From Catonia carolina (taxonomy: Eukaryota > Arthropoda > Insecta > Hemiptera > Achilidae), in the NCBI GenBank assembly GCA_035578175.1, contig JAQMRL010000003.1, positions 83,587,969 to 83,651,968 of the forward strand: a stretch of DNA of 64,000 nt. The letters are read 5' to 3'. The notes under the pieces are model-generated. The model saw only the letters and a list, made by a program, of their open reading frames with translations. It was not told the DNA's origin and searched no databases. The stretch's first letter is position 1. Every line of letters starts with the position of its first letter. The translations under genes were made by a program, and so were the position numbers. Positions 1-10,813 of the stretch are shown piece by piece.

Positions 1-172
1 TTTTAGGGTGGAAAGTATGTGCTTTTCGGAGGGCCTGACATGCTGATAAGCATAGGCCCTACTCTTTCAACTCAGTGTGGAAGGCCATGGTAAACCACCT
101 CACTTCTCGTTTTACTTAGCGAAACCTCTAGAGGTTCAAACCAGCCTTTCGGCTATTGACCTTAACAACAAC
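1..172 (+). repeat. Family A retroposon, 5'-cut by window edge
   Basis: This is the 3' part of the repeat called family A here; its 5' end lies outside the window or is lost. It matches the complete copies at 13157-13550 and 38907-39300 from the GGAAAGTATGTGCTTTTCGG segment to the CTTAACAACAAC end. The three small palindromes of the 3' end are present: a TTTTACTT..-type box, AACCTCTAGAGGTT and a cagCC-TTTC-GGctr hairpin. The open frame at 77-283 is repeat sequence read through into flanking DNA, not a gene. Confidence 0.85.
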
Positions 173-275
173 ATAATAAATATGTTACCAGATCTGTGGA
201 ACCTAGATCATAAACCGACCATTTCACACACAAACACACATGTGCAGCAGCCTGGCTTAACTGCGTTCTACAGGG

Positions 276-418
276 TTCAGTAGTGCGTCACTTACTAGGC
301 ACTTGACAGCAATACTACCATTTTGAAAATTATTAAAAAAATTTTAATAAAGATAATTACAACCAAAATTGTAATATTGCAGTAAAGTGCTTAGTAGGTG
401 ACTTGACTCACTGCTGAA
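276..418. repeat. Short foldback (inverted repeat about 50-bp arms)
   Basis: The left arm (276-325, starting TTCAGTAGTGCGTCACTTAC) is the inverse complement, with a few changes and a small insertion, of the right arm (369-418, ending TCACTGCTGAA). About 45 AT-rich bases separate the arms. It could be a tiny MITE or an RNA hairpin. No clear target duplication was seen. Confidence 0.6.
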
Positions 419-425
419 GATTGTA

Positions 426-545
426 AAACACCGCTAATTCGGTGCACAAAAAAGCGGTAAAAACACCGCTAAAAGCGATGCTGTACGCAAAAAAGCGGTG
501 CAAAAAACCGGTAAAAACACTGCTAATAGCGGTGCTGCACGCCCC
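426..545. repeat. Minisatellite of about 50-bp units with internal hairpins
   Basis: Units built from AAAAACACCGCTAA, AGCGGTGCTGCACGC and AAAAAAGCGGT recur about two and a half times. CACCGCTAAAAGCGATG and CACTGCTAATAGCGGTG are themselves near-palindromic. Nothing coding is seen. Confidence 0.6.
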
Positions 546-599
546 CGCGTGTGTGTGTAAGGGTCGGTTTATATTGTTGGCTCTACTGAACCGAGGACA

Positions 600-1295
600 T
601 ATTTATAAATAGGGTTTCTAAGAAATAGAAATATAACGCAAAAATGGTTATGTATAGTACAGATAGGCCTATTGTTGTACGGTCTCCTGAAAGAGCCAGG
701 TACCTATTTCGATAATTGGCACTTTAGTAACCCCTTTTATTCAAATCTAATGTGTTTACAATTTGTTAAGATTTATCCAGAAACGACAAAACGATTTTGT
801 ATTTTTATTATTAAGTATTTCGAAAATCTCTGTCCTCGAAAAAATCCATAGCTCACCTATATAAGTTCAGCCGATTTGTTTTGTCTCAGTTTAGTCTTTG
901 ATCTGCCATCGACGCGTTTTGACTGTGATTTAGTAAGTGAGTTATACTGTGTACGATTACGTCTGCGAAGAGATCCAGCGTAGATTGTAGTCACGTATAT
1001 AATCTTTGTTAACTTTGTAGGTAGGACTTAGCTTAAATGAAAAATAATTTTGTAATCTAGTTTAATTTATTTGATGTTATTAATTTATTGTAAGTAGTTT
1101 GTTATTTATTCTAAGTAATTCTATTGTAGTAAGTGTAATTTATTCGTAGAATTAAGACTCATTATCAATTGTAATTTTTAGTTTGTAATAAATACTTGTA
1201 ATTTTAAACTAGTAATTTTAAACTGTAGTGTGTTAATTATTTAATTTACCCAGATCCCGAAATGGACCTTAGAAATAAGTGTTAAATTGTTAATA
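600..1295 (+). repeat. Family F: LTR-like repeat with core promoter and polyA signal
   Basis: The first 390 bases recur at 33734-34100. The last 150 bases (about 1150-1290) recur inverted at 6300-6430. Between them lie a TATA box (TATATAAG, 858-865), a TCAGT arthropod-type initiator 30 bases downstream (886-890), and an AATAAA signal at 1187-1192. That order (promoter, start, polyA signal) is what an LTR or a promoter-bearing retroelement end shows. Element ends and a target duplication could not be fixed, so solo LTR is an inference. Confidence 0.5.
858..890 (+). promoter_or_regulatory. TATA box plus TCAGT initiator in family F
   Basis: TATATAAG at 858-865 is followed by TCAGT at 886-890. 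The spacing of about 30 bases from TATA start to the initiator A matches arthropod RNA polymerase II core promoters. In the second copy (33734-34100) the same block reads CTATACAAG and CTGAGT, so it has decayed. Confidence 0.5.
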
Positions 1296-1386
1296 TTTTG
1301 TTCTTTCTCAAAGCAGGACGTTATTCTTCTTACTATGAATCTTTCTTAGCATCATCTTAGTGTAATATTTTCAACGTGTCTCAACA

Positions 1387-2263
1387 TTTTCATCAAAATC
1401 GGTAATCCGGAAGTAGTAGCTTATTCACGCAATTTTTCACTGTTTACAATTTTTTCAAATTATTGATAGCTGATTTAAAAAAAATCGCTTTCTTTACTAC
1501 TACATGTTTAAGCTCTGCAAGATAGGGCACGCGGCATGTTAACTGAAATTTGTGGGAAGTGTGCTCTTGTGGTAAAAATTTGTATTTCTTAAAGATTGGT
1601 GCCTTGATTTATGCATTTTTCGACAAAAGTTAATCAAATTAAACCTGTACCAGAAATTGGAAAAGCTGCAACTTCAATTTCAAATATTTTTCCTACAAAG
1701 CTTAATTTAGCGTGAATGTGACTTCCTTTATCTTCTCATTGAATCGGTAAAAATGGATTTTTTTTAGGTTGCGCTCTTAATATACTTACATGTTAGAGCA
1801 AAAGCGTATTTAACTACGCTTTTTTTAATTACCACGGGCCGGCCCGTGGTGTAGTGGTCAGCGCAACTGGCTACTATGCCGGGGTCCCGGGTTCGATTCC
1901 CGGTCAGGTCTGGCATTTTTTCATCTGTAAATCACCACATATCATTACCTACGCACACGCCCAAGGCTTATGTAGGCATCATCACTCAAAAAAAAAAAAA
2001 AAAAAAATTTAAGTTACAGGAAGCAAAAGAAACTTATATATTTTTTCAACAATTTTTTTCTACAGGTTTCAGTTTAGCGTCAGATATTTTATGTATTATT
2101 AAGTTTTAGAGAGTTTGATTTTCATTTTTCGTCATTACTCTAGTTTAAAATTAGGTTATATTTTTCATTTTACATTGTTTACTCACGATTAAACATACAT
2201 AGGTTACATTGTTCATTATTTATATTGGCAAGAGAAAATGTGTGAGTGTTTCATAACTGATTT
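1387..2263 (+). repeat. Family B, degenerate copy split by a SINE
   Basis: This copy is recognised by the CATCAAAATCGGT..CCGGAAGTAGTAG block (1390), the AAGATAGG..GCGGCATGTT block (1520) and the ending GGCAAGAGAAAATGTGTGAG (2227). A tRNA-headed SINE sits inside it at 1838-2008. It abuts the next family B copy head to tail at 2263/2264. It is more diverged than the other copies. Confidence 0.75.
1838..2008 (+). repeat. tRNA-derived SINE, group i
   Basis: The head is tRNA-like: A-box region GTGGTGTAGTGGTCAGCGC and B-box GGTTCGATTCC. A body ending GGCTTATGTAGGCATCATCA follows, then a poly(A) run of about 19 bases. The start is embedded in an 18-base perfect palindrome, CCACGGGCCGGCCCGTGG (1832-1849). 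It is a retroposon driven by an internal pol III promoter and copied by LINE enzymes, nested in family B. It is not a working tRNA gene, because the head is fused to a non-tRNA body. The same body occurs inverted at 19665-19835. Confidence 0.85.
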
Positions 2264-3181
2264 TTACTTTATCTTGCCTATATGAATATATAGGCAGGAA
2301 AGTATTATTTTCATGTCGATTTTTCGAAATCTAGTTTTCACCGGATCTACACGTTTTCAGACCCCCTGAACCCAAAAACATGTTTTTAGCGATTGGTCTA
2401 TGTGAACAGAATATCTCAAGAACAGAACATCGTACGAACTTGAAACGTGAAACTTAAGTTAGATAGCGCTACCGGACCTGACACGAACATTTTCATCAAA
2501 ATCGGTCAACCGGAAGTAGTAGTTTATTCGTGTCATTTTTCACTTTTTTGCAATTTTGTCAAAAACGGCTCTTATGATTTTTTTAAAATTCGCTTCATTT
2601 ACTACATTTTTTAATGCTCTACAAGATAGGTAGGCGCCATGTCAGCTAAAATTCTAGGGAAGGCTGTTTCTCGTAAAAAAATTCTTTTTTTAAGATTGTG
2701 ACTTTAATATGCACTTAAGCGCAAAAAAGTATATAATAAAAGTTGTAGAGAATTTAAAATCCTACAACTTTTATTGCAACATTTGTTTGTACAACATTTA
2801 TTGTAGCGGTAATTAGCGATTTTCTGTTTTTCTCTCACGAAAACAAGAAAAAAAAATCAATATTTTAAAGATTTCAGTCTTAGCATATTTATTACGACAA
2901 AAGTGTCTCAAATTTATAGTAAATTAAAAGACCTATAACTTTTATTTACAGAATTTTTCTCTACAGAGCCTAGTTTAGCGTGAAAGAGTGATTTTACGTA
3001 TTTTTAAGCCAAACTGAGGTTGATTTTCATTTTGCGTCGTTCACTCATGATTAAAATTAGGTTATGTTTATTAAGGTTAGTGTTTTGTTTATGTGTAATG
3101 TTTTATTACTAATGTTAGGTTATAATGTTCAATGTTTGCATTGGGAAGAGAAAGTGTGTGTGTGTTTCATAACTGATTTTT
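2264..3181 (+). repeat. Family B repeat, near full length
   Basis: It begins TTTTACTTTATCTTGCC, with a terminal hairpin in which GCCTATAT and ATATAGGC flank GAAT, and ends GGGAAGAGAAAGTGTGTGTG. The inverted ACTTTCTCTTGCC-like boxes near both ends and two related internal modules of about 150 bp are visible. There is no coding capacity. The AC tract that other copies carry is nearly absent here. Confidence 0.85.
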
Positions 3182-3182
3182 T

Positions 3183-3760
3183 TTTCAAGTAAGTGCTTTA
3201 AGGAATGAACGAATCAAATTTAAGTAGAGTTTGATAAATAATTCTACAGTAATTTTTTTGTCATACTTCCCGGATTCATACTCTTTTAAAAGAAAACTGA
3301 AGTAAGTAGGATACCCTGTATAGGTTAGTAAGTCATCCACTAATTTAGAAAATTGTTTTCATCCCACAAGAAAGAAGAAATTTAATGAAAATAATATTAG
3401 GTCTTTGCTTCTTTTCACATATTTTGCATGGTGTTTATTTATTTATTATTATCATTACTAGTATTATCTTAGGCTAGAATAAATAAATAAATAAATAAAT
3501 AAATAAAATTTTCATGAATTATTTATATTACAAAACAATTTGTTCTCTCACCTGCTTACTTATTCAGGAACGTGTAGTAGTAATAAAGTTTAAATTATAT
3601 TATGTTATGCTATTGTGTGTAATGCATTTAACTGGGTGACAAAAAATTCATAGTTTTATTAGATATGAAATTAATAATTCAAAATACATTTTTCAATATG
3701 TTTCAAATTGTACTAAATTCATTTGTAATGTTTTAACAAATATATTTATAATACTGTTCA
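3183..3760. other. AT-rich spacer with AAAT microsatellite
   Basis: No gene or known repeat was recognised. About seven AAAT units lie at 3478-3508. Confidence 0.6.
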
Positions 3761-4138
3761 TAACAGGCAGGTGGAGTGTTAAATTATTTGCACTCAATCT
3801 GCTAGTTCCAGGGCTACAAAAAAGTTCTATTTCTTATCACATGGTCAGCCAATTATACGACTGAAGCATTAAAGAACAGAAGAGGTATAGATATAAAGGC
3901 ACTAGTAAGAGTTATCTCCTCTGTAAATAATTAATTTCATTATATAGCCGAACCCTGTGGTGAATGGAGTGATGGTATCATGTGCAGCGTGGAAAGTAGA
4001 TACTGTTCAGAGAGCCTGGGATGCTGATAAGCATACTTTTTCACTCATTGAGGAAGGCAATGGTAAACCACTTCAAGCCTCTTTTTTTAAGTAACCTCTA
4101 GAAGTTCAAACCAGCCGTTCGGCTGATAACATGAGCAA
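3761..4138 (+). repeat. Family A retroposon, complete but diverged
   Basis: It runs from CATAACAGGCAGGTGGAGTG to the CGGCTGATAAC end. The 3' hairpin has a changed loop (GTTC instead of TTTC) but an intact CAGCC/GGCTG stem. The end region is decayed and no target duplication is clear. Confidence 0.85.
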
Positions 4139-4269
4139 CATTTTTAGAATACCAAAGAAACTTTGTGACGACCTGACAATTGTTTCCAGGAACAGCGATA
4201 GAACAAATTAACTTCTTAAAAGAACAAAAAGAAAAATGGGACTGTAAGTTCCTCACTTTCTGTAGGATA

Positions 4270-5191
4270 AAATTTGGTGTGAAACACACGACTTTCAATG
4301 TAAATGCCAATGTAAATGATGAAAAATATAATCTAACTTTTTATTCATTAGTAAACGATGTAAAACTAAAAACTAATTTTAATCATAAGTGAATGACGCT
4401 AAATAAAAATTAACCCCTGTAGATATTAAAAATACAGAAAATCACTAATAAAATTGACGCTAAAATAGGCTCTGTAAAAAATACTTGAAATAGAAGTTGT
4501 AATTTTTTTTTATTTCTTATACCATTGATTGTATATTTTTGTTGTAAAATGGATACTAAGGCCGCAATCATAAAAAGTTTCAATTTTTTAGCGATTTTGG
4601 TGAGCGAAGTAGGCTACAGCAAATCACTAATTGATGCTAAACTAAGCGTTGTAGAAAAAAGTTTACAAAATTTGTAAGATTCCTAAAGTTTCTATAACTT
4701 TAATTATATAAACTTTTGCCCTAAAATGAATATAAAAGCCATAATCTTAAAAAAATTACCACGACAGGACAGCCTCCCAAGGATTTTAGCATACACGGTG
4801 CCCTATCTTGTAGAGTACAACAAATTTAGTAAATAAGACGATTTGAAAAAAATCGTTTATGATAAATCGCAAAAAGTTGAAAAATCGCCCGAATAAACTA
4901 CTACTTCCGGTTGACCGATTTTGATGAAAATTTTTGTATTGATCTCCCGAGCTCAATAGAACCTAACTTAAGTTCTAAGTTTCAACTTTGTACGCTATTT
5001 CCGTTCTTCAGATATTTTGTATATTTCATACAGACACACACAAACATATCAATCGCTAAAAACGTTTTCAGGATCAGGATTTTCAGGATAAAAGGTCCAG
5101 GATGACTAGAAACGTGTATTTTAGGTAAAAACTCGATTTCGAAATATCGACATGAGAATAATACTTTCATTCTCTATATAGGAAACGAGAA
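4270..5191 (-). repeat. Family B repeat, near full length
   Basis: In window orientation it opens with AAATTTGGTGTGAAACACAC and closes with AACGAGAAAGTAAAAAATA. It contains the CTACTTCCGGTTGACCGATT block and a short remnant of the AC tract (5030-5045). The small frames at 4180-4392 and 4911-5170 are shadows within this repeat. Confidence 0.85.
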
Positions 5192-5282
5192 AGTAAAAAA
5201 TATGAGTTTTGAATGTCGATATTTTTATTTTGTGTATTAACAGTTGAATACCTTTTCGTGAAAACTTTTATGTTGAATAAAT

Positions 5283-5703
5283 TTTATTATTGTTGCTTAG
5301 GTCATCAGCCGAAAGGGTGGTTTGAACACATAGAGGATTTACTGAGTAAAACGCGTAGTGAGGTGGTTTACAATTTTGCCTTCCTCACTGAGTGGAAAAA
5401 ACGCTTATCAGCATGCCGGGACCTCTGAAAAGCACTCCACTCCACAGAGTGGGAAAACATTTCCACTCTGCAAGTGACACCTTCACTTCATTCAACACAG
5501 AGTCTGGCTGTACAATGAAATTCATTACTTTCAGAGGAGATAACTCTGATTAGTGTCTTTTACACTTCTACCTCTTCTGTTATTAAATGATTCAGTCATT
5601 TAATTGGCTGACCATGTGATAAGAAACAGAACTATTTATTTAGCTCTGCAACGAACAGATTGAGTGTAAATAATTTGACACTTCATCTGTCTGTTATAGG
5701 CAG
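5283..5703 (-). repeat. Family A retroposon, complete
   Basis: It is an inverted copy from TTATTATTGTTGCTTAGGTC to TCTGTCTGTTATAGGC. AATAAAT at 5276-5282 and 5705-5711 may be a short target duplication. The tail next to the left flank is AAT/AAC-rich. An insertion around 5437-5458 duplicates part of the TTCCACTCTG segment. Confidence 0.85.
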
Positions 5704-6299
5704 AAATAAATGCCATTAGTGTCAAAATAGTGTTTTAAATGACTGAGTGAACTGTAGGGTGTTTTTGACGGGTTTAATAATCATCAGTGATACCAATCCG
5801 TTACCCCTGACAGTGTTTAAATTTTATTTGTTTCTATCTTTAATTATTATTAAGTGGTTTTAATGCTTTCTTGAATATTAAGAAGTTAATCCTAAAGTGA
5901 TTTCTAGGCATTGTAAACAAAAATGTCGGTTGCAGGTAGGCTGATTATAATAGTGAACAATAAATCCCACAATATATTATGTTACATTAAGGGAAATTTT
6001 TGTCCATCTTAAATTACCTATCCCCTTGAATATTCACTGTTGTATCAAATATTTTTGTAAGTTATTTATATTTTTGACAATTTAAGGTGTAAACTTTACA
6101 AAAATATTTTGTATAATTAATTATGAAACACCCGGTGTATAAAGATTTCAATTACAGTACAATCTTTGTTTAGTACTTTACGAATCATCCTGTGCTGCCT
6201 AAATTATCCATATATATCTAGATTCCATAAATGTACGTTTTATTCATTTTTAGGAGCACAAATCTACTTAGAAAACATTTTCATTAAATTACAAATACA
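5704..6299. other. Spacer, nothing recognised
   Basis: AT-rich single-copy-looking DNA. No frame with family features was seen. Confidence 0.5.
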
Positions 6300-6560
6300 C
6301 ATAGTACTGCGGCACTTATCTCTAAAGTCCGTTTCGGAATCTGGGTAAAATAAATAATCTACACACTAAAGTTTAAAATTACAAGTATTTATTACAAATT
6401 AAAAATTACAATTAATAAAGTATCTTAAATCTACAGGTAAATAACAATTATTACAATTAATATTATAATTACAATAAATATGTAAACTTAACTTGCATTT
6501 AATTAAACTAAATACTACTTACAAATTGATACTAAAAATTAGGCAATAATTTACAGTAAC
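6300..6560 (-). repeat. Family F 3' part, inverted copy
   Basis: The reverse complement of about 6300-6430 matches 1150-1290, including the AATAAATACTTGTAATTTT block and the TTTACCCAGATYCCGAAAYGG segment. The rest, up to about 6560, is AT-rich and only partly alignable by eye. Confidence 0.55.
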
Positions 6561-6786
6561 GTTGAACTTCTCTAACGCACTGTTGCGCACTACGCAGTTT
6601 GCTTGCTGCATCACAGGCAAATCAAGACTGTCCAATTTCAAAACAGCGTGCTCCTTATAGAGATGACGCTATGGAAGTCACGAGAAGGACAGCGTAAAGC
6701 CTGTGCTCAGGAAAGGACAGTGATAAAATAATAATTTAGTTTTTTTTATGGCCTCCACTCACCCCTTAAGCCATCCCAACCTCCAT

Positions 6787-6903
6787 GAAAAGAATTAACA
6801 GGGAAGCGGGGACGACCTACATGAGTTGAAGAAGTGCAGCAACAGATAGAAATAATTGAAAACGCTTTCTTTCGGGATGTAAAACCAGGGGGAGTCAAAA
6901 GAA
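6787..6903 (+). pseudogene. Possible coding remnant, unknown family
   Basis: Read from 6790, a basic GKRGRPT stretch (AT-hook-like) is followed by a stop. The frame then continues with a hydrophilic segment containing VQQQIEIIENAFFRDV and KPGGVKRKTLN before another stop. The composition looks like a decayed coding sequence of a mobile element rather than random AT-rich DNA. I cannot name the family. Confidence 0.25.
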
Positions 6904-7097
6904 AAACACTTAACTAACTACATATGCCTATAAGTAAATCTGTGCAGGGATTGGCAATGATACCACACCTACAGCGTGGAAAAATAACAAGGAAAAAGAA
7001 TAAAAACACTAACTATAAGAAAAAAACCAAGCTAACAGCCAAGTAAAAAAAAATCAATTATTTAAACAGGAGGCCTATATGACTCCTTATTAGATAA

Positions 7098-7101
7098 TAC
7101 A

Positions 7102-7170
<69 letters not shown>

Positions 7171-7176
7171 TAATAA
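7098..7176. repeat. AAT microsatellite
   Basis: This is an almost uninterrupted run of about 24 AAT units with one AAA interruption near its right end. Confidence 0.95.
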
Positions 7177-7612
7177 GTTAGTATTTAAAAATTGTCAATA
7201 CCTTATGAATTAATTAAGAGATTACTGATTACAATATTCTTGATTTTTCTGTATAACACAGTTCTTTTTAATCATCAAGTAAATGACTACATTAGTTATT
7301 ACTTAACTACGTATAAATGAACAAGGCAAACCTAAACCAACCAATCCATGGATGAGCTCAATCAACTCCCAGTTCAACCAAGTATTTTTAAATCTACTTT
7401 TAATGACACCAATCGATACAGTAAAAAAATAATTTACGTAAATCTGAAGGGAAAGAGCTAAAAATATTTTATGATGTAACCAAACACCCTTTGACCTCAT
7501 GATGTATTTCGTTTCACTTCCATGGCCAATCCAGCCTCAACTCTTCTTGTACTGTAATTATGCTCTGAAAGAGCAATATTTTTTTCTCTATACTTATATG
7601 TGAAAAGACGTT

Positions 7613-7830
7613 TCATTTTCCTATAATATTATTTATAGAGAGAACATTAAACGGTTGAAATAGGGTCTGAGCAGGATAGGTTGGAGCCTTCCTAAAAATT
7701 ATTCTTAAAATCTTTCTTTGCATCTTAAAAAGGTTCCAAAGTTGTACAAAATATACCACCCAAAGGTATAATTCCATATTGTAATATTGACTGAAACAGG
7801 CCAAAGTAAAATGTACGTAAGGTGGTTAAA
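7613..7830 (-). pseudogene. CR1/Jockey-like LINE RT C-terminal relic
   Basis: On the minus strand one frame reads FQSILQYGIIPLGGIF (the S-QYGI..WGG-type motif just after the RT thumb). After a frameshift another frame reads LFKMQRKILRIIFRKAP..., matching the LF.iQkraiRii pattern of CR1/Jockey reverse transcriptase C-termini. It is broken by at least one frameshift and has no 5' part, so it is a dead fragment. Confidence 0.6.
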
Positions 7831-8295
7831 TGTAGACATTCTCTAAGTCTGCTAAAATAGTACACTATTATTATTTTCATAATTTAATTTTAAATAATAA
7901 TTTTAATTGTGATTAATTTCCGTTTTGTAATTATGGAAAATTGAATTAAAGAAACGAAAATCACATCTCATTACGTTTACACTTCGTCAGAAAACTTGCC
8001 CACCCCTATACTGTGACAATCGCATAATATTTCAGAGAGAAACAATTAAGAATTTAAGCCTTTCAACAAAAACTTATTTCTGAATGACAGGTACTTTGTT
8101 CTCTCTACTCCACCGTAGATTGCAATTAGGTACTTCTCATACAAAAACTGAGGTGTTACAACTATTTGATTCGTCCGATGCAGATGTGTGTAGCTTTGAT
8201 CTAAAGTCGGCGAAAAATCAAACGTAAACAGGATACAAACTTTTCAATATTTGTTTTTATAACGATTTTATTGAAATAAATAAAAAAAAAATAAT
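7831..8295. other. Spacer, nothing recognised
   Basis: AT-rich, with no repeat family or coding signal seen by eye. Confidence 0.5.
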
Positions 8296-9040
8296 TTGGT
8301 GTGAAACAATCACACGACTTTCTCTTACCAATGAAAATAATGAACAATAAAACAAATAAAACAACATTAATAAGAAATAAACAAAAAGCTAACCTCAAAA
8401 ACCATAACCTTATTTTAATCATGAGTGAATGATGTAAAATGAAAACCAACCTTAGTTTGGCTTAATAATACAGAAAATTACTCTTTGACGCTAAACTAGG
8501 CCCTGTAGAGAAATATGCTTAAAAATGTAGATATTTTAATTTCCTATAAATTTTATTATATAGACTTTGCCCTAAAATGCGTATAAGGGGCGCAATCTTA
8601 AAAAAATCCATTATTTTCTACGAGGGAACAGCCTCCCCAAGAATTTCAACAGACATGGCACCTACCATATCTTGTAGAGCATAAAAATGTAGTAAATCAG
8701 GTGATTTAAAAAAAAGTAGGAGCCGTTTTTGAAAAAATTGCAAAAAAGTGAAAAATGACACGAATAAACTACTACTTCCGGTTGACCGAGTTTGATGAAA
8801 ATGTTCGTATCGGGTCCTCTAGTGGTACATAGCTTCAGCACATACCCACACACACATACACACGCGCGCGCACACACACGCACACACGCACGCACACGCG
8901 CGCACATAGAACAATTGCTAAAACATGTTTTTTGGGTTCAGAGGGTCTGAAAACGTGAATATCCAGGGAAAACTTGATTTCAAAAAATCGACATGAAAAC
9001 AATACCTTTGTTTCTATTTATTCATATAGGCAAGAGAAAG
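8296..9040 (-). repeat. Family B repeat with long AC/GC microsatellite
   Basis: It runs from TTTGGTGTGAAACAATCACA to GGCAAGAGAAAGTAAAAA. One internal module is deleted relative to the copy at 40735-41706. The AC tract (about 8843-8906) has grown and picked up CG dinucleotides. The frame at 8662-8907 is this microsatellite read as protein. Confidence 0.85.
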
Positions 9041-9227
9041 TAAAAAGGTTTTAATGTATTAGCACTCAATAAAACGATAGATGAATATTTTTAATCCTGT
9101 TGGCTACAGGAGTCTACTTGAGAGAACTAAGTTTCTACTCTAGTCTGTTTTCTGTATCATGTGTTAGGATACCCGCATTGACAACATTTGTGATTCTACC
9201 ACAAAACTAAACATAAAATATAACTGA

Positions 9228-9330
9228 TCGCCTCGCTGGCGTAGTGGTCTGCAAGCTAGACTACAAAGCGTAGTTCCAAGGTTCAATTACCTGTTCGGGT
9301 CTAAAATTTCCAACAAGTTAAAAATCACGT
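9228..9330 (+). repeat. tRNA-headed SINE fragment
   Basis: The head GCCTCGCTGGCGTAGTGGTC and a decayed B-box (AAGGTTCAATTACC) are followed by TCGGGTCTAAAATTTCC. It resembles group iii (19985). The 3' body is lost or unrecognisable. Confidence 0.65.
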
Positions 9331-9716
9331 TTGATCGGAGAATAGCAAGAAGTATAGACTGGATATTAACACTGAGGAAACTAAACATAACCACATGGTC
9401 GTTGGAATGTCTGGACATTATATACAAACAGAAAAGAAGAGTCTTGAATTGATGTAAAACTGTAAATGTCTTAGCACATTTTAAAAGTAAGATGGTACAC
9501 CCTCCCAATGCTTAACTTACTGGGAAAATGTTGCAGAGATAAAGCCATCACCAGAATATTATCTTTTGTGCAGTACGAATGTATTATGTGGGACTAAGGA
9601 AAAAGGTCTGATCTTTTGTTTAAAGTTTCTCCAATTACGGTTTAGAGATTTGGATCTCCAAACAAAATTTAATAGCCCAATAACAGCTATTGATATGGGT
9701 ATCTAAATTAGAAATT
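9331..9716. other. Spacer, nothing recognised
   Basis: No family or coding signal was seen. Confidence 0.45.
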
Positions 9717-9952
9717 TGCCTTCCTCACTGAGTTGAAAGTATGCTTATCAGCATGCCAGGCGCTCTGAACATATATTTTACACCCAGAAAATGACACCTT
9801 CACTTCATTCACCACAAGGTCTGGCTGTATAATGAAATTCATTATTCTCAGAGGAGATAATTCTGACTAGTGTCTTTTACACCTCTTCCTCTTCTGTTCT
9901 TAAATGATTCAGTCATTTAATGGGCTGACTATGTGATAAGAAACAGAACTAT
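9717..9952 (-). repeat. Family A retroposon, truncated
   Basis: It contains the central part, from TTGCCTTCCTCACTGAG to AAGAAACAGAAC, but not the hairpin end or the CAGGTGGAGTG end. An AAT run (9953-9974) abuts it. Confidence 0.8.
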
Positions 9953-10032
9953 AATAATAATAATAATAATAATGTACGTATTTAATTTTGCACAATAATA
10001 AAATACAATGTATATACATATTATATTTCTTA

Positions 10033-10813
10033 CTAGCAACCCCCGGTCGCTTCGCTTCACAGCAGCCATGCAGGCCTCATTAAATTACTTTAAAACCTCT
10101 CTATATACAATATTTGTGGTTTTGTTGCCCTGTGGCAGCAAAATAAATTGTTTTTCTACACTTCCAGCTCTAGAAAGTCCGACATAAAGTTGTCCATGAG
10201 TGAAGGAAGCACTCTTGTCTCAAATCGATGCCCACCGTTTTAAATGTTTGTCCCTGCGATTTAACATAATTTAATAGGCATAGAAGAATACCGATGGAAA
10301 AGAAAGAGACAGTTGATATATGGCTGAGATAAGAGACAGTAATACAGGTGCGATACGCAGAGTAATTGGAAATAAATGATTCATTCGCTACCTGTCGAAT
10401 GAAAACAAATAAGCTATATGAAATACAGTACAAAAATAAAAATTTTGAATATTTCCGAATTTTTATTGTTTTTGGAATCGAATGTTATTCTTCACGTTTT
10501 TCTATGAAATATAAAAGTTGAATCTTGCTTCTAGCCCAAAAAATACACCATCCAGAAGACTTAGAAAAAATAAAAGAGTTATGCACCCGATAAACTGAAA
10601 CATGCGACATCGTCACAGTTTAAGTTGCTTAACTCACTTAATTAAAGTTACTTAAAGTTGCAAAATGGCCTATATTGATCAGGAAGCTATGCTATAGCTA
10701 AGCTATACAACAGTGAAAGATTTTTTAAAATCAGTTCAGTAGTTTCTGAGATTACCTCATACAAACAAATAAATAAACAAACAGACGTTTCTTCTTTATT
10801 ATATTAGTATAGA
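10033..10813 (-). mobile_element. Helitron, internally deleted
   Basis: Read on the minus strand, the element starts TCTATACTAATATAATAAAG directly after an A and ends GGGGGTTGCTAG directly before a T. These are the 5' TC and 3' CTRR ends and the A|T insertion point of Helitrons, which copy by a rolling-circle mechanism and make no target duplication. At about 780 bp it is far shorter than an autonomous element (usually over 5 kb), so it depends on enzymes made elsewhere. It keeps only the last part of the helicase (see 10092-10255). A typical 3' hairpin before CTAG is not obvious. Confidence 0.75.
10092..10255 (-). pseudogene. Helitron helicase C-terminal remnant
   Basis: One minus-strand frame contains SQGQTFKTVGIDLRQECFLH. 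After a frameshift near 10190 another frame contains HGQLYVGLSRAGS, then FILLPQGNKTTNIVY, ending in a stop just before the Helitron 3' end. SQGQT..VGIDL and HGQLYVxxSR are the last helicase motifs (V and VI) of the Pif1-like helicase of Helitron Rep/Hel proteins. The Rep nuclease domain and helicase motifs I-IV are missing, so it is not functional. Confidence 0.75.

Noticed and set aside
1843..1915. True tRNA gene
   Set aside because: The A and B boxes are good, but the sequence runs into a SINE body and poly(A) and the same body recurs at 19665. It is a SINE head. The same applies to the heads at 9228, 13960, 19985, 56745 and 62917.
8662..8907. Cys/Val-rich protein (and similar frames at 41477-41662 and 53287-53763)
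   Set aside because: These are AC/GT microsatellites inside family B read as protein.
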